Positions 1 to 9,822 of a DNA stretch of 64,000 nucleotides are shown piece by piece (within the stretch, counting starts at the first letter, position 1; the number at the start of each line of letters is the position of its first letter). Origin of the DNA: CAVAWX01 sp963614215 (GTDB taxonomy: Bacteria; Actinomycetota; Coriobacteriia; Coriobacteriales; QAMH01); assembly GCA_963614215.1 (NCBI GenBank), contig CAVECB010000004.1, forward strand, positions 1 through 64,000, in the 5' to 3' direction. The notes under the pieces were generated by a model. That model was given only the letters and a program-made list of their open reading frames with translations. It searched no databases and was not told the DNA's origin. The translations under genes and the position numbers were made by a program.

Positions 1-1526
<1,526 letters not shown>

Positions 1527-1529
1527 GCT

Positions 1530-2327
1530 ATGAAACACGACGAGAGGGTAAAGGTCGTCGGGCGCGCGCGCCTTGCCGAAGGCGTGTTTTCGCTTGCGTT
1601 TGAGGCACCGTCTATCGCGGCTGCTGCGCGCCCCGGGCAGTTCGTGGAGCTGCGGCCAGCGGCAGGGCAGGTGCAGTTCTTGCGCATACCGCTTGCCGTG
1701 TGGCGCGCCGATGTGGCTGCGGGCACGGTCGAGGTGTGTTTCCAGGTAGTGGGCGAGGGCACAAAGCGCCTTTCGCAGATGGAGCCGGGCGAGCTTGCCG
1801 ACGTGGCAGGCCCTCTTGGCAACGGGTGGCAGCTCGACGATGCCGCGCCTGCACCGGGCTCGCGTGCGCTTCTCGTTTGCGGCGGCATGGGCGCCGTGCC
1901 TCAGACCATGCTCGCGCACGAGCTGGCCTGCGCGGGATATGCCGTGGACGTCGTCATGGGCGCGGCCACCTCAGGGCTGCTCGTGTGCCGCGACGCGATT
2001 GCTGCGGCCGTGGAGGTTTCGGGCGGCGTGCTGCACATCACCACCGACGACGGCAGCGAGGGCATACACGGTTTTGTCACGGAAAAAAGCGACGCCCTCA
2101 TCGCGTCGGGTGCCTACGCGAAGGTTTTCGTGTGCGGCCCGCACCCCATGATGAGAAACGTCGTCAAGCCGGCGCTCGCGCACGGTGTGGCGACCCAGGT
2201 CAGCATGGAGCGCCTCATGGCCTGCGGCGTTGGCGCCTGCCTGTCGTGTGTGTTGCAAACCGTGGACGGCCTGCGTCGCGTGTGCGCCGACGGCCCGGTT
2301 TTTGCTGCCGAGGAGGTGGTTTGGTGA
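1530..2327 (+). CDS. pyrK: Dihydroorotate dehydrogenase electron transfer subunit
   Basis: PyrK is the FAD and [2Fe-2S] subunit that passes electrons from dihydroorotate oxidation in PyrD to NAD+. The 265 residues show an N-terminal ferredoxin-reductase-like FAD barrel (PGQFVELR near residue 32). An NAD-binding fold follows (LVCGGMGAVP). The C-terminal cysteine cluster is spread over ACGVGACLSC and the later RRVCADGPVF, as expected for the 2Fe-2S site. The ATG is 3 nt after carB and the stop overlaps the pyrD GTG start by 4 nt, which implies translational coupling. Pairing with a type 1B PyrD fits an anaerobe that does not use quinone or fumarate for this step. Confidence 0.95.
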   Translation: MKHDERVKVVGRARLAEGVFSLAFEAPSIAAAARPGQFVELRPAAGQVQFLRIPLAVWRADVAAGTVEVCFQVVGEGTKRLSQMEPGELADVAGPLGNGWQLDDAAPAPGSRALLVCGGMGAVPQTMLAHELACAGYAVDVVMGAATSGLLVCRDAIAAAVEVSGGVLHITTDDGSEGIHGFVTEKSDALIASGAYAKVFVCGPHPMMRNVVKPALAHGVATQVSMERLMACGVGACLSCVLQTVDGLRRVCADGPVFAAEEVVW

Positions 2328-3277
2328 ACGAAAACGCCGCTACAGCCCCCGAGCTTGCCCACGACGCGCCTGCGCTGGCCGTGGATTTGGGTGGCCTGCG
2401 CATGAAAAACCCCGTCACGGACGCTTCGGGCACCTTCGGCTCGGGCAAGGAGTACGCCGATTTCTTCGACGTCGCGCGTTTGGGCGCCATCACCACCAAG
2501 GGCGTCTCTTTTACCCCCTGGGAGGGCAACCCCGCGCCGCGCATCGCCGAGACGCCGTCGGGCATGCTAAATTCCATCGGCCTGCAAAATCCGGGCGTCG
2601 AGGCCTTCTGCGCCAAGACCCTGCCCTGGTTGGCTGCGCTAGACACACGCACCATCGTGAACGTGTCGGGGCATGCGGCAGAGGAGTACGTGCAGGTCAT
2701 CGAGCGTCTGGAAGACGAGCCGGCCGTTGATGCCTACGAGGTGAACATTTCGTGTCCCAACGTGGACGCGGGCGGCATGGCCTTCGGCTGCGATGCGGCG
2801 CTTGCCGCACGCGTGACGAAGCTGTGCCGCGCTGCCACGAAGCGCCCGCTTCTCGTCAAGCTTACCCCCAACGTCACCGACATCGCCTCGATTGCCGCTG
2901 CGGTGGCAGACGCCGGGGCAGACGCCGTTTCGCTCGTGAACACCCTGCTGGGCATGTCCGTGGATGCGCGTCGCCGCCGCCCGCGCCTAGCCCGTGTCGT
3001 GGGCGGGCTGTCCGGTCCTGCCATCAAGCCGGTGGCCTTGCGCATGGTCTGGCAGGTGCACAACGCCGTCGACGTGCCCATATTGGGCATGGGCGGCATC
3101 GCGAGCGGCGAGGATGCCGTCGAGTTCATGCTCTGCGGGGCCACGGCCGTGGCGGTGGGCGCGGCGAGCTTTCCCAACCCGCGTGCCTGCGCCGACGTGT
3201 TGGAGGGCATCGTCGCCTTCTGCCGCGAGCAGGGTGTAGACGATGTGAACGAGCTCGTCGGGGCACTGGAAACTTGA
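2324..3277 (+). CDS. pyrD: Dihydroorotate dehydrogenase, catalytic subunit (type 1B)
   Basis: PyrD oxidises dihydroorotate to orotate on FMN in the pyrimidine pathway. The start is a GTG overlapping the pyrK stop (GTGA). The 317-residue product has the usual class 1 features: NPVTDASGTFG near the N-terminus, ITTKGVSFTPWEGNP, NSIGLQNPG, and NISCPN with the active-site cysteine in the following VDAGGMAFG loop. FMN phosphate-binding segments GMGGIASGEDAVEF and ATAVAVGAA lie near the C-terminus. The coupled PyrK identifies it as the NAD-dependent type 1B enzyme. Confidence 0.95.
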   Translation: MNENAATAPELAHDAPALAVDLGGLRMKNPVTDASGTFGSGKEYADFFDVARLGAITTKGVSFTPWEGNPAPRIAETPSGMLNSIGLQNPGVEAFCAKTLPWLAALDTRTIVNVSGHAAEEYVQVIERLEDEPAVDAYEVNISCPNVDAGGMAFGCDAALAARVTKLCRAATKRPLLVKLTPNVTDIASIAAAVADAGADAVSLVNTLLGMSVDARRRRPRLARVVGGLSGPAIKPVALRMVWQVHNAVDVPILGMGGIASGEDAVEFMLCGATAVAVGAASFPNPRACADVLEGIVAFCREQGVDDVNELVGALET

Positions 3278-3359
3278 GCAAGGCGTGCCGGGCGTGCGTG
3301 CGCCGGGATGGCGCGCGTTATTTACCGAGAAGGCGCACACGAGCAGCATTGGAGGTTCG

Positions 3360-4079
3360 ATGAACATGGATTGGGCAGACGAGCAGCGCAAAGACCGCGT
3401 CATCGTCGCGCTGGACTGCGCGGGAGATGAGGCCATTGCCTTGGGCGAGCAGCTGGCCGGACAGGCGCGCTGGGTGAAAGTGGGCATGACGCTGTACTAC
3501 GCGGTGGGGCCGGCCATCGTGCGCCAGTTTCACAAGCTCGGCTTCAAGGTCTTCGTGGACCTGAAGCTCCACGACATCCCGCACCAGGTGCGCGGCGCGG
3601 CTAAATCGCTTGCCGAGGCCGGCGCCGACCTGTTCACCGTTCACGCCGCAGGCGGCGCCGACATGCTGCGCGCCGCCGCGGAGGGAGCACGTGTGGGTGC
3701 GGACGGCGGGCGGCCCCCTGCAGTGTGTGCCATCACCGTGCTCACCAGCATGGATGCGGCCGCTTTGCACTCCATTGGCGTGGACGGTGAGCCTGCCGCC
3801 CAGGTGGAGCGCCTTGCTGCCCTCGCCCGCGACGCGCAGCTCTCCGGTGTCGTGTGCTCGCCGCAAGAAGCGGCCGCCATGCGCGAGCTGCTTGGGGAAA
3901 ACGCGCTGGTCGTCACCCCCGGCGTGCGCCCGCACGGCGCGGCGCTGGGCGACCAGAGCCGGGTGGCCACGCCCAAAGACGCCTTCGACGCGGGCGCCTC
4001 GCACATCGTCGTCGGGCGGCCCGTCACGCGTGCGGAAAACCCGCTCGCTGCCTTTAGTGCAATAATAGACTCCCTTTAA
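3360..4079 (+). CDS. pyrF: Orotidine-5'-phosphate decarboxylase
   Basis: PyrF decarboxylates OMP to UMP, the last step of de novo pyrimidine synthesis. The ATG at 3360 is preceded by TTGGAGG; an in-frame ATG at 3366 is a less likely start. The 239-residue TIM barrel begins with RVIVALD and carries the catalytic signature VFVDLKLHDIPHQVRGA (the D-x-K-x-x-D core), with TPGVRP and HIVVGRPVTRA phosphate-binding segments at the end. It is separated from pyrD by about 80 nt without an obvious terminator, so it may still be read from the same transcript. Confidence 0.96.
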   Translation: MNMDWADEQRKDRVIVALDCAGDEAIALGEQLAGQARWVKVGMTLYYAVGPAIVRQFHKLGFKVFVDLKLHDIPHQVRGAAKSLAEAGADLFTVHAAGGADMLRAAAEGARVGADGGRPPAVCAITVLTSMDAAALHSIGVDGEPAAQVERLAALARDAQLSGVVCSPQEAAAMRELLGENALVVTPGVRPHGAALGDQSRVATPKDAFDAGASHIVVGRPVTRAENPLAAFSAIIDSL

Positions 4080-4090
4080 CGGGGCGTTAC

Positions 4091-4099
4091 TGCTACAAT
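4091..4099 (+). promoter_or_regulatory. Extended -10 promoter for mihF
   Basis: TGCTACAAT just downstream of pyrF matches an extended -10 element (TGn followed by TACAAT). No clear -35 box is visible. It lies about 33 nt before the mihF start codon. Confidence 0.45.
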
Positions 4100-4131
4100 G
4101 ACCCCACCGCGACGAGTAGGAGGATTCTTAT

Positions 4132-4443
4132 ATGGCACTACCTAAACTTTCAGACGAGCAGCGCAAGGCAGCCCTCGAGAAGGCGGCGCAATCGCGCAAG
4201 GAGCGTGCGGAGCTGTGCGAGAAGCTGAAGAAAGGCGAGCTTTCCGTGGAGAAGGTGCTCTCCGACACGGACAACCCCATCGCCATGCGCCTGAAGGTGC
4301 AGCGTCTCATCGAATCTTTGCCGGGCTACGGCAAAGCCCGTGCGGCCAAGCTCATGGACGAGCTGGACATCTCGCCTTCGCGCCGTGTTCAGGGTCTCGG
4401 CTCCCGCCAGCGCGCGGAGCTTCTCGAGCGCGTCGAGGGTTAG
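4132..4443 (+). CDS. mihF: Integration host factor, actinobacterial type
   Basis: This is a small basic DNA-binding nucleoid protein of the actinobacterial mIHF family, unrelated in fold to the HU/IHF family. The 103 residues start MALPKLSDEQRKAALEKAA and end in a helix-two-turn-helix-like segment. LPGYGKARAAKLMDELDI resembles the conserved IGKVRA-type region, followed by SRRVQGLGSRQRAELLE. The ATG has a good AGGAGG site. The position directly before gmk and rpoZ is typical for Actinobacteria and is one of the best taxonomic clues in the window. Confidence 0.93.
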   Translation: MALPKLSDEQRKAALEKAAQSRKERAELCEKLKKGELSVEKVLSDTDNPIAMRLKVQRLIESLPGYGKARAAKLMDELDISPSRRVQGLGSRQRAELLERVEG

Positions 4444-4450
4444 TTTTAGC

Positions 4451-4999
4451 TTGAGCGGACGCCTCTACGTGGTTTCCGGTCCTTCGGGGGCGGGCAAGGG
4501 GACTCTCCTTGCCCGCCTTCTTGCGTTGCGCCCAGATCTCTGGGAGTCGGTCTCGGCCACCACGCGTGCGCCCCGCCCGGGCGAGCAAGACGGCATCGCC
4601 TACTTCTTCACCACGAAAGAGGCTTTCGAAGACGAGATCGCCCGCGACGGCTTCATCGAATACGCCGACGTCCACGGCAACTACTACGGCACGCCGCTCG
4701 CGCCCATACGCGAACACATGGCCGCCGGCACGGACGTCGTCTTGGAGATAGACGTGCAAGGGGCCTTCCAAGTGCGCGAGAAAGTGCCCGAAGCTCGGCT
4801 CGTCTTCATTGCCCCGCCTTCTGCTGAAGAGCTCGAACGCCGCTTGCGCGGGAGGGGCACCGATTCGCCCGAAGCAATTGCCACACGCCTCGAAAACGCC
4901 CGCGCCGAGATGGCCGCGGCACGTGACTACGATGTGGTAGTTGTGAACGACGAGCTTGACCGGGCTACCGAAGAGTTGCTCGCCGTGCTAGAATCCTAG
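4451..4999 (+). CDS. gmk: Guanylate kinase
   Basis: Gmk phosphorylates GMP to GDP in the cytoplasm. The natural N-terminus SGRLYVVSGPSGAGKGTLL is reached from a TTG start at 4451, 7 nt after the mihF stop, with GAGGG upstream; no ATG in the right place exists. The 182-residue product shows the Walker A loop GPSGAGKG, the GMP-binding SATTRAPRPGE segment and the YYGTP region, and ends with the lid and C-terminal helix. Length is slightly short for the family but complete. mihF-gmk-rpoZ is a conserved actinobacterial order. Confidence 0.94.
   Translation: MSGRLYVVSGPSGAGKGTLLARLLALRPDLWESVSATTRAPRPGEQDGIAYFFTTKEAFEDEIARDGFIEYADVHGNYYGTPLAPIREHMAAGTDVVLEIDVQGAFQVREKVPEARLVFIAPPSAEELERRLRGRGTDSPEAIATRLENARAEMAAARDYDVVVVNDELDRATEELLAVLES
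4986..4994 (+). promoter_or_regulatory. Extended -10 promoter for rpoZ
   Basis: TGCTAGAAT at the very end of gmk is an extended -10 candidate about 68 nt before the rpoZ ATG. It may give rpoZ and thiI a promoter of their own in addition to read-through from gmk. Confidence 0.4.
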
Positions 5000-5061
5000 G
5001 TCGGTTTCGCGCCGCATATGCGCGCGCCGAGATAGACCCACACGTAAAAGGAGTTTTGTTC

Positions 5062-5322
5062 ATGTCCATTGTGCAGCCTCGCATCGACACCTTGCTCGAC
5101 ACGGTCGACCAAGACAAGTACCTGCTGTGCGCGTTGTCGTCTAAGCGCGCGCGCGACATCAACGACATGATGCGCGGACAGCGCGACCGCGCGATGGCTG
5201 TGCAGTCCACCTCCGAGATCGCCGAGTACGCCGGCCGCAAGCCGCTCTCGCTTGCCATGGAAGAGATTGCCCGCGGCGAGGTCTCCTACGACAAGGTTGC
5301 TTTCGAGGAAGACGAGTCCTGA
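5062..5322 (+). CDS. rpoZ: RNA polymerase omega subunit
   Basis: This is the small subunit that helps assemble the beta' subunit of RNA polymerase. The ATG at 5062 follows AAAAGGAG with good spacing; a TTG two codons upstream is less likely. The 86 residues contain the family core, here PRIDTLLDTVDQDKYLLCAL then SSKRARDINDMM and a downstream EIARGEVSYDKV helix end. The gene sits directly after gmk, its usual neighbour. Identification relies on size, position and these segments. Confidence 0.88.
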   Translation: MSIVQPRIDTLLDTVDQDKYLLCALSSKRARDINDMMRGQRDRAMAVQSTSEIAEYAGRKPLSLAMEEIARGEVSYDKVAFEEDES

Positions 5323-5345
5323 GGACACGGAAAGCGCCGGGCGCC

Positions 5346-6566
5346 ATGTTCGAGCGAGTCTGCCTCATCCACTACCACGAGATAGGCCTCAAAGGCCGCA
5401 ATAGGTCGAGCTTCGAGCAGCGGCTTTTGGCAAACATCGAGTTCGCGCTGGCCGATTTTCCCGTCGAGGCTCCCGTGCGCATCTCGGGCCACCTCATGGT
5501 CGCCTTGCGCGACGAAGCGGCGCTTGACGACGTGGCACGCACGCTTTTGCGGATTCCCGGCATCGCGCGCGTTTCGCGGGCGTGGCGCACAGACCGCGAC
5601 CCCGAGCACTACTACAAGGCCGCCGAAATGGCCTTGGCCGACTGTGGCGAGTTTTACACCTTCAAGGTGGCGGCCCGCCGCTCCAACACCGATTACCCCA
5701 TAGACTCCATGCAGCTCAACCGCCTTGTGGGGGCGCACTTATGCAAGTTCGCGCCCGACAAGAAGGTGCAGATGAAAGACCCTGACGTGAAGGTGCGCGT
5801 CGAGGTGGTCCAAGGCAGCGTCTACGTCTACTCGAAAAGCGACCCTGCCGCAGGCGGATTGCCGGTGGGTTCGGCGGGTAAAGTGGTCAGCTTGCTGTCC
5901 GGCGGCTTCGACAGCCCGGTGGCCTCGTGGACGATGATGAAGCGCGGCGCTGTCGTGGTGGGCGCGCATTTCTCCGGGCGCCCCCAGACTTCGGATTCCA
6001 GCGAGTGGCAGGTAGACGAGCTGGCGGCAGATCTTGCGCCGGCGGCAGGGCTTGCCCGCGTCTACTACATCGCCCTAGGCGACGTGCAAAGAGCCATCGC
6101 TGCCTCGGCGCCCGAGGGGTTGCGCGTCTTGCTCTACCGCCGCATGATGTTTCGCGTGGCCGAAGAGATTGCGCGCTTAGAGGATGCGAAGGCGCTAGTC
6201 ACGGGCGAGAGCCTGGGGCAAGTGGCCAGCCAGACGCTTGACAACATCGCGGTCACGGACGCGGTGGTGGACATGCCCATACTGCGCCCGCTTATCGGCA
6301 CGGACAAGCAAGACATCATCGACATGGCCGTCCGTATCGGCACCTACGAAACCTCCGCGCGCCAGACCGACGATTGCTGCACTTTGTTCATGCCGCGCCG
6401 TCCGGCCACGCACGCGCGCATCGCCGATGCCGAGCGCGCCGAGGAGGAGCTGCCTATCGAGCAGTGGGTGCGTGAGCTGGTGGAGGCGGCTGAGTACCGC
6501 GACTACCCGTGCCCGGCCTACAAGCCGCCCGCCCGCGAGTTCGCGCGTTTGTGGCACGGCGCGTAA
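5346..6566 (+). CDS. thiI: tRNA 4-thiouridine synthase ThiI
   Basis: ThiI uses ATP to adenylate U8 of tRNA for 4-thiouridine formation and can also supply sulphur for thiamine thiazole. The 406-residue protein has an N-terminal ferredoxin-like region (LIHYHEIGLKGRNR), a THUMP domain to about residue 170, and a PP-loop ATPase domain with SLLSGGFDSPVASW near residue 183. The C-terminal rhodanese domain found in gammaproteobacterial ThiI is absent, which is normal for Gram-positive and many other bacteria. It follows rpoZ by 23 nt. Confidence 0.93.
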   Translation: MFERVCLIHYHEIGLKGRNRSSFEQRLLANIEFALADFPVEAPVRISGHLMVALRDEAALDDVARTLLRIPGIARVSRAWRTDRDPEHYYKAAEMALADCGEFYTFKVAARRSNTDYPIDSMQLNRLVGAHLCKFAPDKKVQMKDPDVKVRVEVVQGSVYVYSKSDPAAGGLPVGSAGKVVSLLSGGFDSPVASWTMMKRGAVVVGAHFSGRPQTSDSSEWQVDELAADLAPAAGLARVYYIALGDVQRAIAASAPEGLRVLLYRRMMFRVAEEIARLEDAKALVTGESLGQVASQTLDNIAVTDAVVDMPILRPLIGTDKQDIIDMAVRIGTYETSARQTDDCCTLFMPRRPATHARIADAERAEEELPIEQWVRELVEAAEYRDYPCPAYKPPAREFARLWHGA

Positions 6567-6600
6567 GCCTTCGACGGCACGTGGGAGATGGCAGATCGAG

Positions 6601-7635
6601 ATGAGTGAATCGAGCAGGGTGCGCTTTGATGTGGCCGACGGCCTCGATGTGCGTGCGCTGTGCGGCACCGGCGACGAGGTGCTGCGTGCGATAGAGGAGC
6701 GTTTCGGGGCGCGCGTGGCCTTGCGCGATGGCGCGCTGGTCGTGGACGCCGACGCGTCGCGCCTGCCCACAATCGCCTCGCTGGTGGCCGACCTTATGCA
6801 TCAGGTAGAGCGTGGCGCGGCACCCACGGCCGCCGACGTGGCAGATGCGGCCGAGCTTTTGAGCACGGGCGAGTACGCGCCCTCGGCCTTGCGCGACGAT
6901 GTGGTCTTGACCTTCCGCGGCCGCGCCATATGCCCGAAAACCGCAGGACAGAAGCGCTACTGCGACGCGATACGCGCCAACACCATCACCTTTGGCATAG
7001 GACCTGCCGGCACGGGCAAGACCTATCTGGCCATGGCGCTGGCCGTCGCGGCGCTCAAGCGCAAGGAGGTCGGGCGCATCATCCTCTCGCGGCCCGTCGT
7101 CGAGGCAGGCGAAAATCTCGGTTTTCTGCCGGGCACGCTCACGGAAAAGGTCGACCCCTACGTGCGTCCGCTCTACGACGCGCTCTTCGACATGACCGAT
7201 ATGGAAAAGGGCAGCGACCTGCTGGAGCGCGGCATCATCGAGATAGCGCCGCTGGCCTTCATGCGCGGGCGTACCTTCAACGACGCCTTCCTCATACTCG
7301 ACGAGGCACAAAACACTACCCCCGAGCAGATGAAGATGTTTCTCACGCGCTTGGGCTTCAACTCGAAGATGGTCATAACGGGAGATGCCACCCAGCTCGA
7401 CTTGCCGCACGGCGTCTCGGGCTTGCGCGACGTGCGGCGCATCCTAGACGGCATCGACGATGTGGCATTTTGCGAGTTCACGGGCGGGGATGTGGTGCGC
7501 CATTCGCTCGTGGCCAAGATTGTCGCGGCCTACGAGAGCTCGCAAGGGCGCCAGGAGAAGCTGCGCTTTTTGCACGACGAAGGAAACGAAGATGTGTCCG
7601 GCGCGGATACGTGCGGAAAAGGAGCGCGCGCATGA
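6601..7635 (+). CDS. PhoH-family ATPase
   Basis: This is a PhoH-like ATPase/helicase-fold protein, a family tied to RNA metabolism and ribosome maturation. The 344-residue product has an N-terminal KH-like region, then the Walker A motif GPAGTGKT near residue 135, SRPVVEAGENLGFLPG, the Walker B region FLILDEAQNTTPEQMK, and a conserved VITGDATQLDLP. It ends in an ATGA overlap with ybeY. phoH-ybeY adjacency is widely conserved and supports a joint role in rRNA processing. The ATG at 6601 has only a modest ribosome-binding site. Confidence 0.93.
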   Translation: MSESSRVRFDVADGLDVRALCGTGDEVLRAIEERFGARVALRDGALVVDADASRLPTIASLVADLMHQVERGAAPTAADVADAAELLSTGEYAPSALRDDVVLTFRGRAICPKTAGQKRYCDAIRANTITFGIGPAGTGKTYLAMALAVAALKRKEVGRIILSRPVVEAGENLGFLPGTLTEKVDPYVRPLYDALFDMTDMEKGSDLLERGIIEIAPLAFMRGRTFNDAFLILDEAQNTTPEQMKMFLTRLGFNSKMVITGDATQLDLPHGVSGLRDVRRILDGIDDVAFCEFTGGDVVRHSLVAKIVAAYESSQGRQEKLRFLHDEGNEDVSGADTCGKGARA

Positions 7636-8183
7636 GGATTGACATCGACGTGCGCGGTGGGCATCCCACCGTAGACGAGGAGCATATCCGCGAGCTGGCC
7701 GCCTTCGCGCTTGCGCATATGGGCGTGGCCGATGCGGCGGAGCTGTCCGTGTCTGTGGTAGGCCCGCGCGAGATCCAGGAGCTGAACGCCGCCTGGCGCG
7801 GACGCGACACCACGACCGACGTCTTGTCCTTTCCCTGCGACGATGCCTTTGCCGCGAAAGAGGATGCCGCCGCTATCGCTGAAGACGCGGATGCTTTTGG
7901 TGACGGGGCAGGCAGTGAAGGCGAAGACGGCGCCGCCGCTCTTGCCGCAGATTTTGCGCCTGCCGTCCCGCTCGAGCTGGGAGATGTCGTCATCTGCCCC
8001 GACATCATCGACGAGCAGCGCGCAGCGTTTTCCACGAGCTTTTCCGAAGAGCTCTCCCTCATGCTCGTCCACTCCATCTTGCACCTGCTGGGCTACGACC
8101 ACGAGACGCCTGCAGAACGCAGCGCCATGGAGCAGCGCGAGAAGGAGATTCTCGACGCCTTCGGCCTGCCCGGCTTGCGCTAG
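7632..8183 (+). CDS. ybeY: Endoribonuclease YbeY, with acidic insertion
   Basis: YbeY is a metal-dependent endoribonuclease for 16S rRNA 3' maturation and ribosome quality control. The 183-residue protein carries the defining HSILHLLGYDH zinc motif (three histidines) near residue 151 and the LNAAWRGRDTTTDVLSFP strand region. Between these lies an Ala/Glu/Asp-rich insertion, roughly residues 73-113 (AKEDAAAIAEDADAFGDGAG and onward). It looks like a flexible loop and is not part of the usual fold. The start overlaps the phoH stop. Confidence 0.93.
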   Translation: MRIDIDVRGGHPTVDEEHIRELAAFALAHMGVADAAELSVSVVGPREIQELNAAWRGRDTTTDVLSFPCDDAFAAKEDAAAIAEDADAFGDGAGSEGEDGAAALAADFAPAVPLELGDVVICPDIIDEQRAAFSTSFSEELSLMLVHSILHLLGYDHETPAERSAMEQREKEILDAFGLPGLR

Positions 8184-8245
8184 GCTCGCTTGCAGGGCGC
8201 GCCTTCATCCCCACGCATATTGCACATATTGCCGCGCAGCTTGGA

Positions 8246-8254
8246 TGCTAAGAT
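8246..8254 (+). promoter_or_regulatory. Extended -10 promoter for guaB
   Basis: TGCTAAGAT lies 41 nt before the guaB ATG in the gap after ybeY and fits an extended -10 element. No convincing -35 box at 17 nt was seen. Confidence 0.45.
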
Positions 8255-8295
8255 AGGAAAAAGGCAGCACGTGCGACATGGCAAAGGGGCATGAA

Positions 8296-9813
8296 ATGGC
8301 GTTTTACTACGACGAACCTTCCCATACCTTCAACGAGTACCTCCTCGTTCCGGGCTACACCACCAAAGAGTGCACGCCTGATCGCGTCGACCTCTCGACG
8401 CCGCTCGTGAAGTTCAAGAAGGGCGAAGAGCCTGCCCTGCACCTGAACATCCCCATGGTCTCTGCCATCATGCAGTCGGTGTCTGGCCCGAAAATGGCCG
8501 AGGCGCTCGCGCGCGAGGGCGGCTGCTCGTTTATCTACGGCTCGCAGACCCCCGAAGACGAAGCCGCCATGGTCGCCGAGGTGAAAAGTTACAAGGCCGG
8601 CTTCGTTCCCAGCGATTCCACCATCACCCCGAACATGACGATGGCCGAGGTCATGGAGCTGAAGCGCAAGACCGACCACTCCACCATGCCCGTCACCGAA
8701 GACGGCAGTGCAAACGGCAAGCTGCTCGGCATCGTCACCAGCCGCGACTATCGCCCGAGTCGTATGGATCCGTCCACGAAGGTCGCCGAGTTCATGACCC
8801 CGCGCGCCAAGCTCGTGTGTGGGCGCGACGGCATGACGCTGTCTGAGGCAAACGACCTCATCTGGGACAACAAGCTCAACGCCCTGCCCGTCGTGGACGC
8901 CAACGATTGCCTGGTCAGCATCGTCTTTCGCAAGGACTACGATTCCCACAAGGAAAACCCGCTCGAGCTGCTTGATGCGCACAAACGCTATATCGTGGGC
9001 GCGGGCATCAACTCGCGCGACTACGCCACGCGTGTGCCCTTGCTGCTCGACGCCGGCGCCGACGTCTTGTGCATCGACTCGTCGGAAGGCTATTCGGACT
9101 GGCAGAAGTTCACCATCGAGTGGATCCGTAAAGAATACGGCGACGAGGTGAAGGTGGGCGCCGGCAACGTCGTGGACGCTGAGGGCTTCCGCTTTTTGGC
9201 CGAAAGCGGCGCCGACTTCGTGAAGATTGGCATCGGCGGCGGTTCCATCTGCATCACCCGCGAGCAAAAGGGCATTGGCCGCGGCCAGGCTTCGGCCACC
9301 ATCGAGGTCGCCCGCGCCCGCGACGAGTATTTCGCCGAGACCGGCGTCTACATCCCCATCTGCTCTGACGGCGGCATCGTGCAGGACTACCACATGGCCC
9401 TCGCGCTGGCCATGGGCTCGGATTTCATGATGCTTGGCCGCTACTTTGCCCGCTTCGACGAAAGCCCCACCAAGCGCGTGAACGTGAACGGCTCCTACAT
9501 GAAGGAGTACTGGGGCGAGGGCAGCGCGCGCGCCCGCAACTGGCAGCGCTACGACATGGGCGGTTCGAGCAATCTTGCCTTCGAGGAGGGCGTCGACTCC
9601 TACGTGCCCTATGCCGGCTCTCTGCACGACAACGTGGCTCTGTCGCTGTCGAAAGTGCGCCACACGATGTGCAACTGCGGCGCGACGAGCTTGGCGCAGT
9701 TCAGGGACACGGCCAAGATCACCCGCGTCTCTAGCGTTTCCATTGTGGAGGGCGGCGCGCACGACGTGCTGTTGAAAGACAGCTCGGCGGTGCAAAACGC
9801 CAGCTTCAAATAG
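8296..9813 (+). CDS. guaB: IMP dehydrogenase, Tritrichomonas-like subtype
   Basis: GuaB oxidises IMP to XMP with NAD+, the committed step to GMP. The ATG at 8296 follows AAAGGGG and is preferred over an ATG six codons upstream. The 505-residue barrel is interrupted by two CBS domains at about residues 115-225. The catalytic loop reads GIGGGSICITREQKGIGRGQ with Cys319, and the mobile flap WQRYD gives Arg418-Tyr419. This loop and the C-terminal half differ from the common bacterial GIGPGSICTTR form. As I recall the sequence, they resemble the Tritrichomonas foetus enzyme, whose catalytic residues carry the same numbers. The function is secure; the subfamily assignment is from memory. Confidence 0.95.
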   Translation: MAFYYDEPSHTFNEYLLVPGYTTKECTPDRVDLSTPLVKFKKGEEPALHLNIPMVSAIMQSVSGPKMAEALAREGGCSFIYGSQTPEDEAAMVAEVKSYKAGFVPSDSTITPNMTMAEVMELKRKTDHSTMPVTEDGSANGKLLGIVTSRDYRPSRMDPSTKVAEFMTPRAKLVCGRDGMTLSEANDLIWDNKLNALPVVDANDCLVSIVFRKDYDSHKENPLELLDAHKRYIVGAGINSRDYATRVPLLLDAGADVLCIDSSEGYSDWQKFTIEWIRKEYGDEVKVGAGNVVDAEGFRFLAESGADFVKIGIGGGSICITREQKGIGRGQASATIEVARARDEYFAETGVYIPICSDGGIVQDYHMALALAMGSDFMMLGRYFARFDESPTKRVNVNGSYMKEYWGEGSARARNWQRYDMGGSSNLAFEEGVDSYVPYAGSLHDNVALSLSKVRHTMCNCGATSLAQFRDTAKITRVSSVSIVEGGAHDVLLKDSSAVQNASFK

Positions 9814-9822
9814 GGGCGGGGC

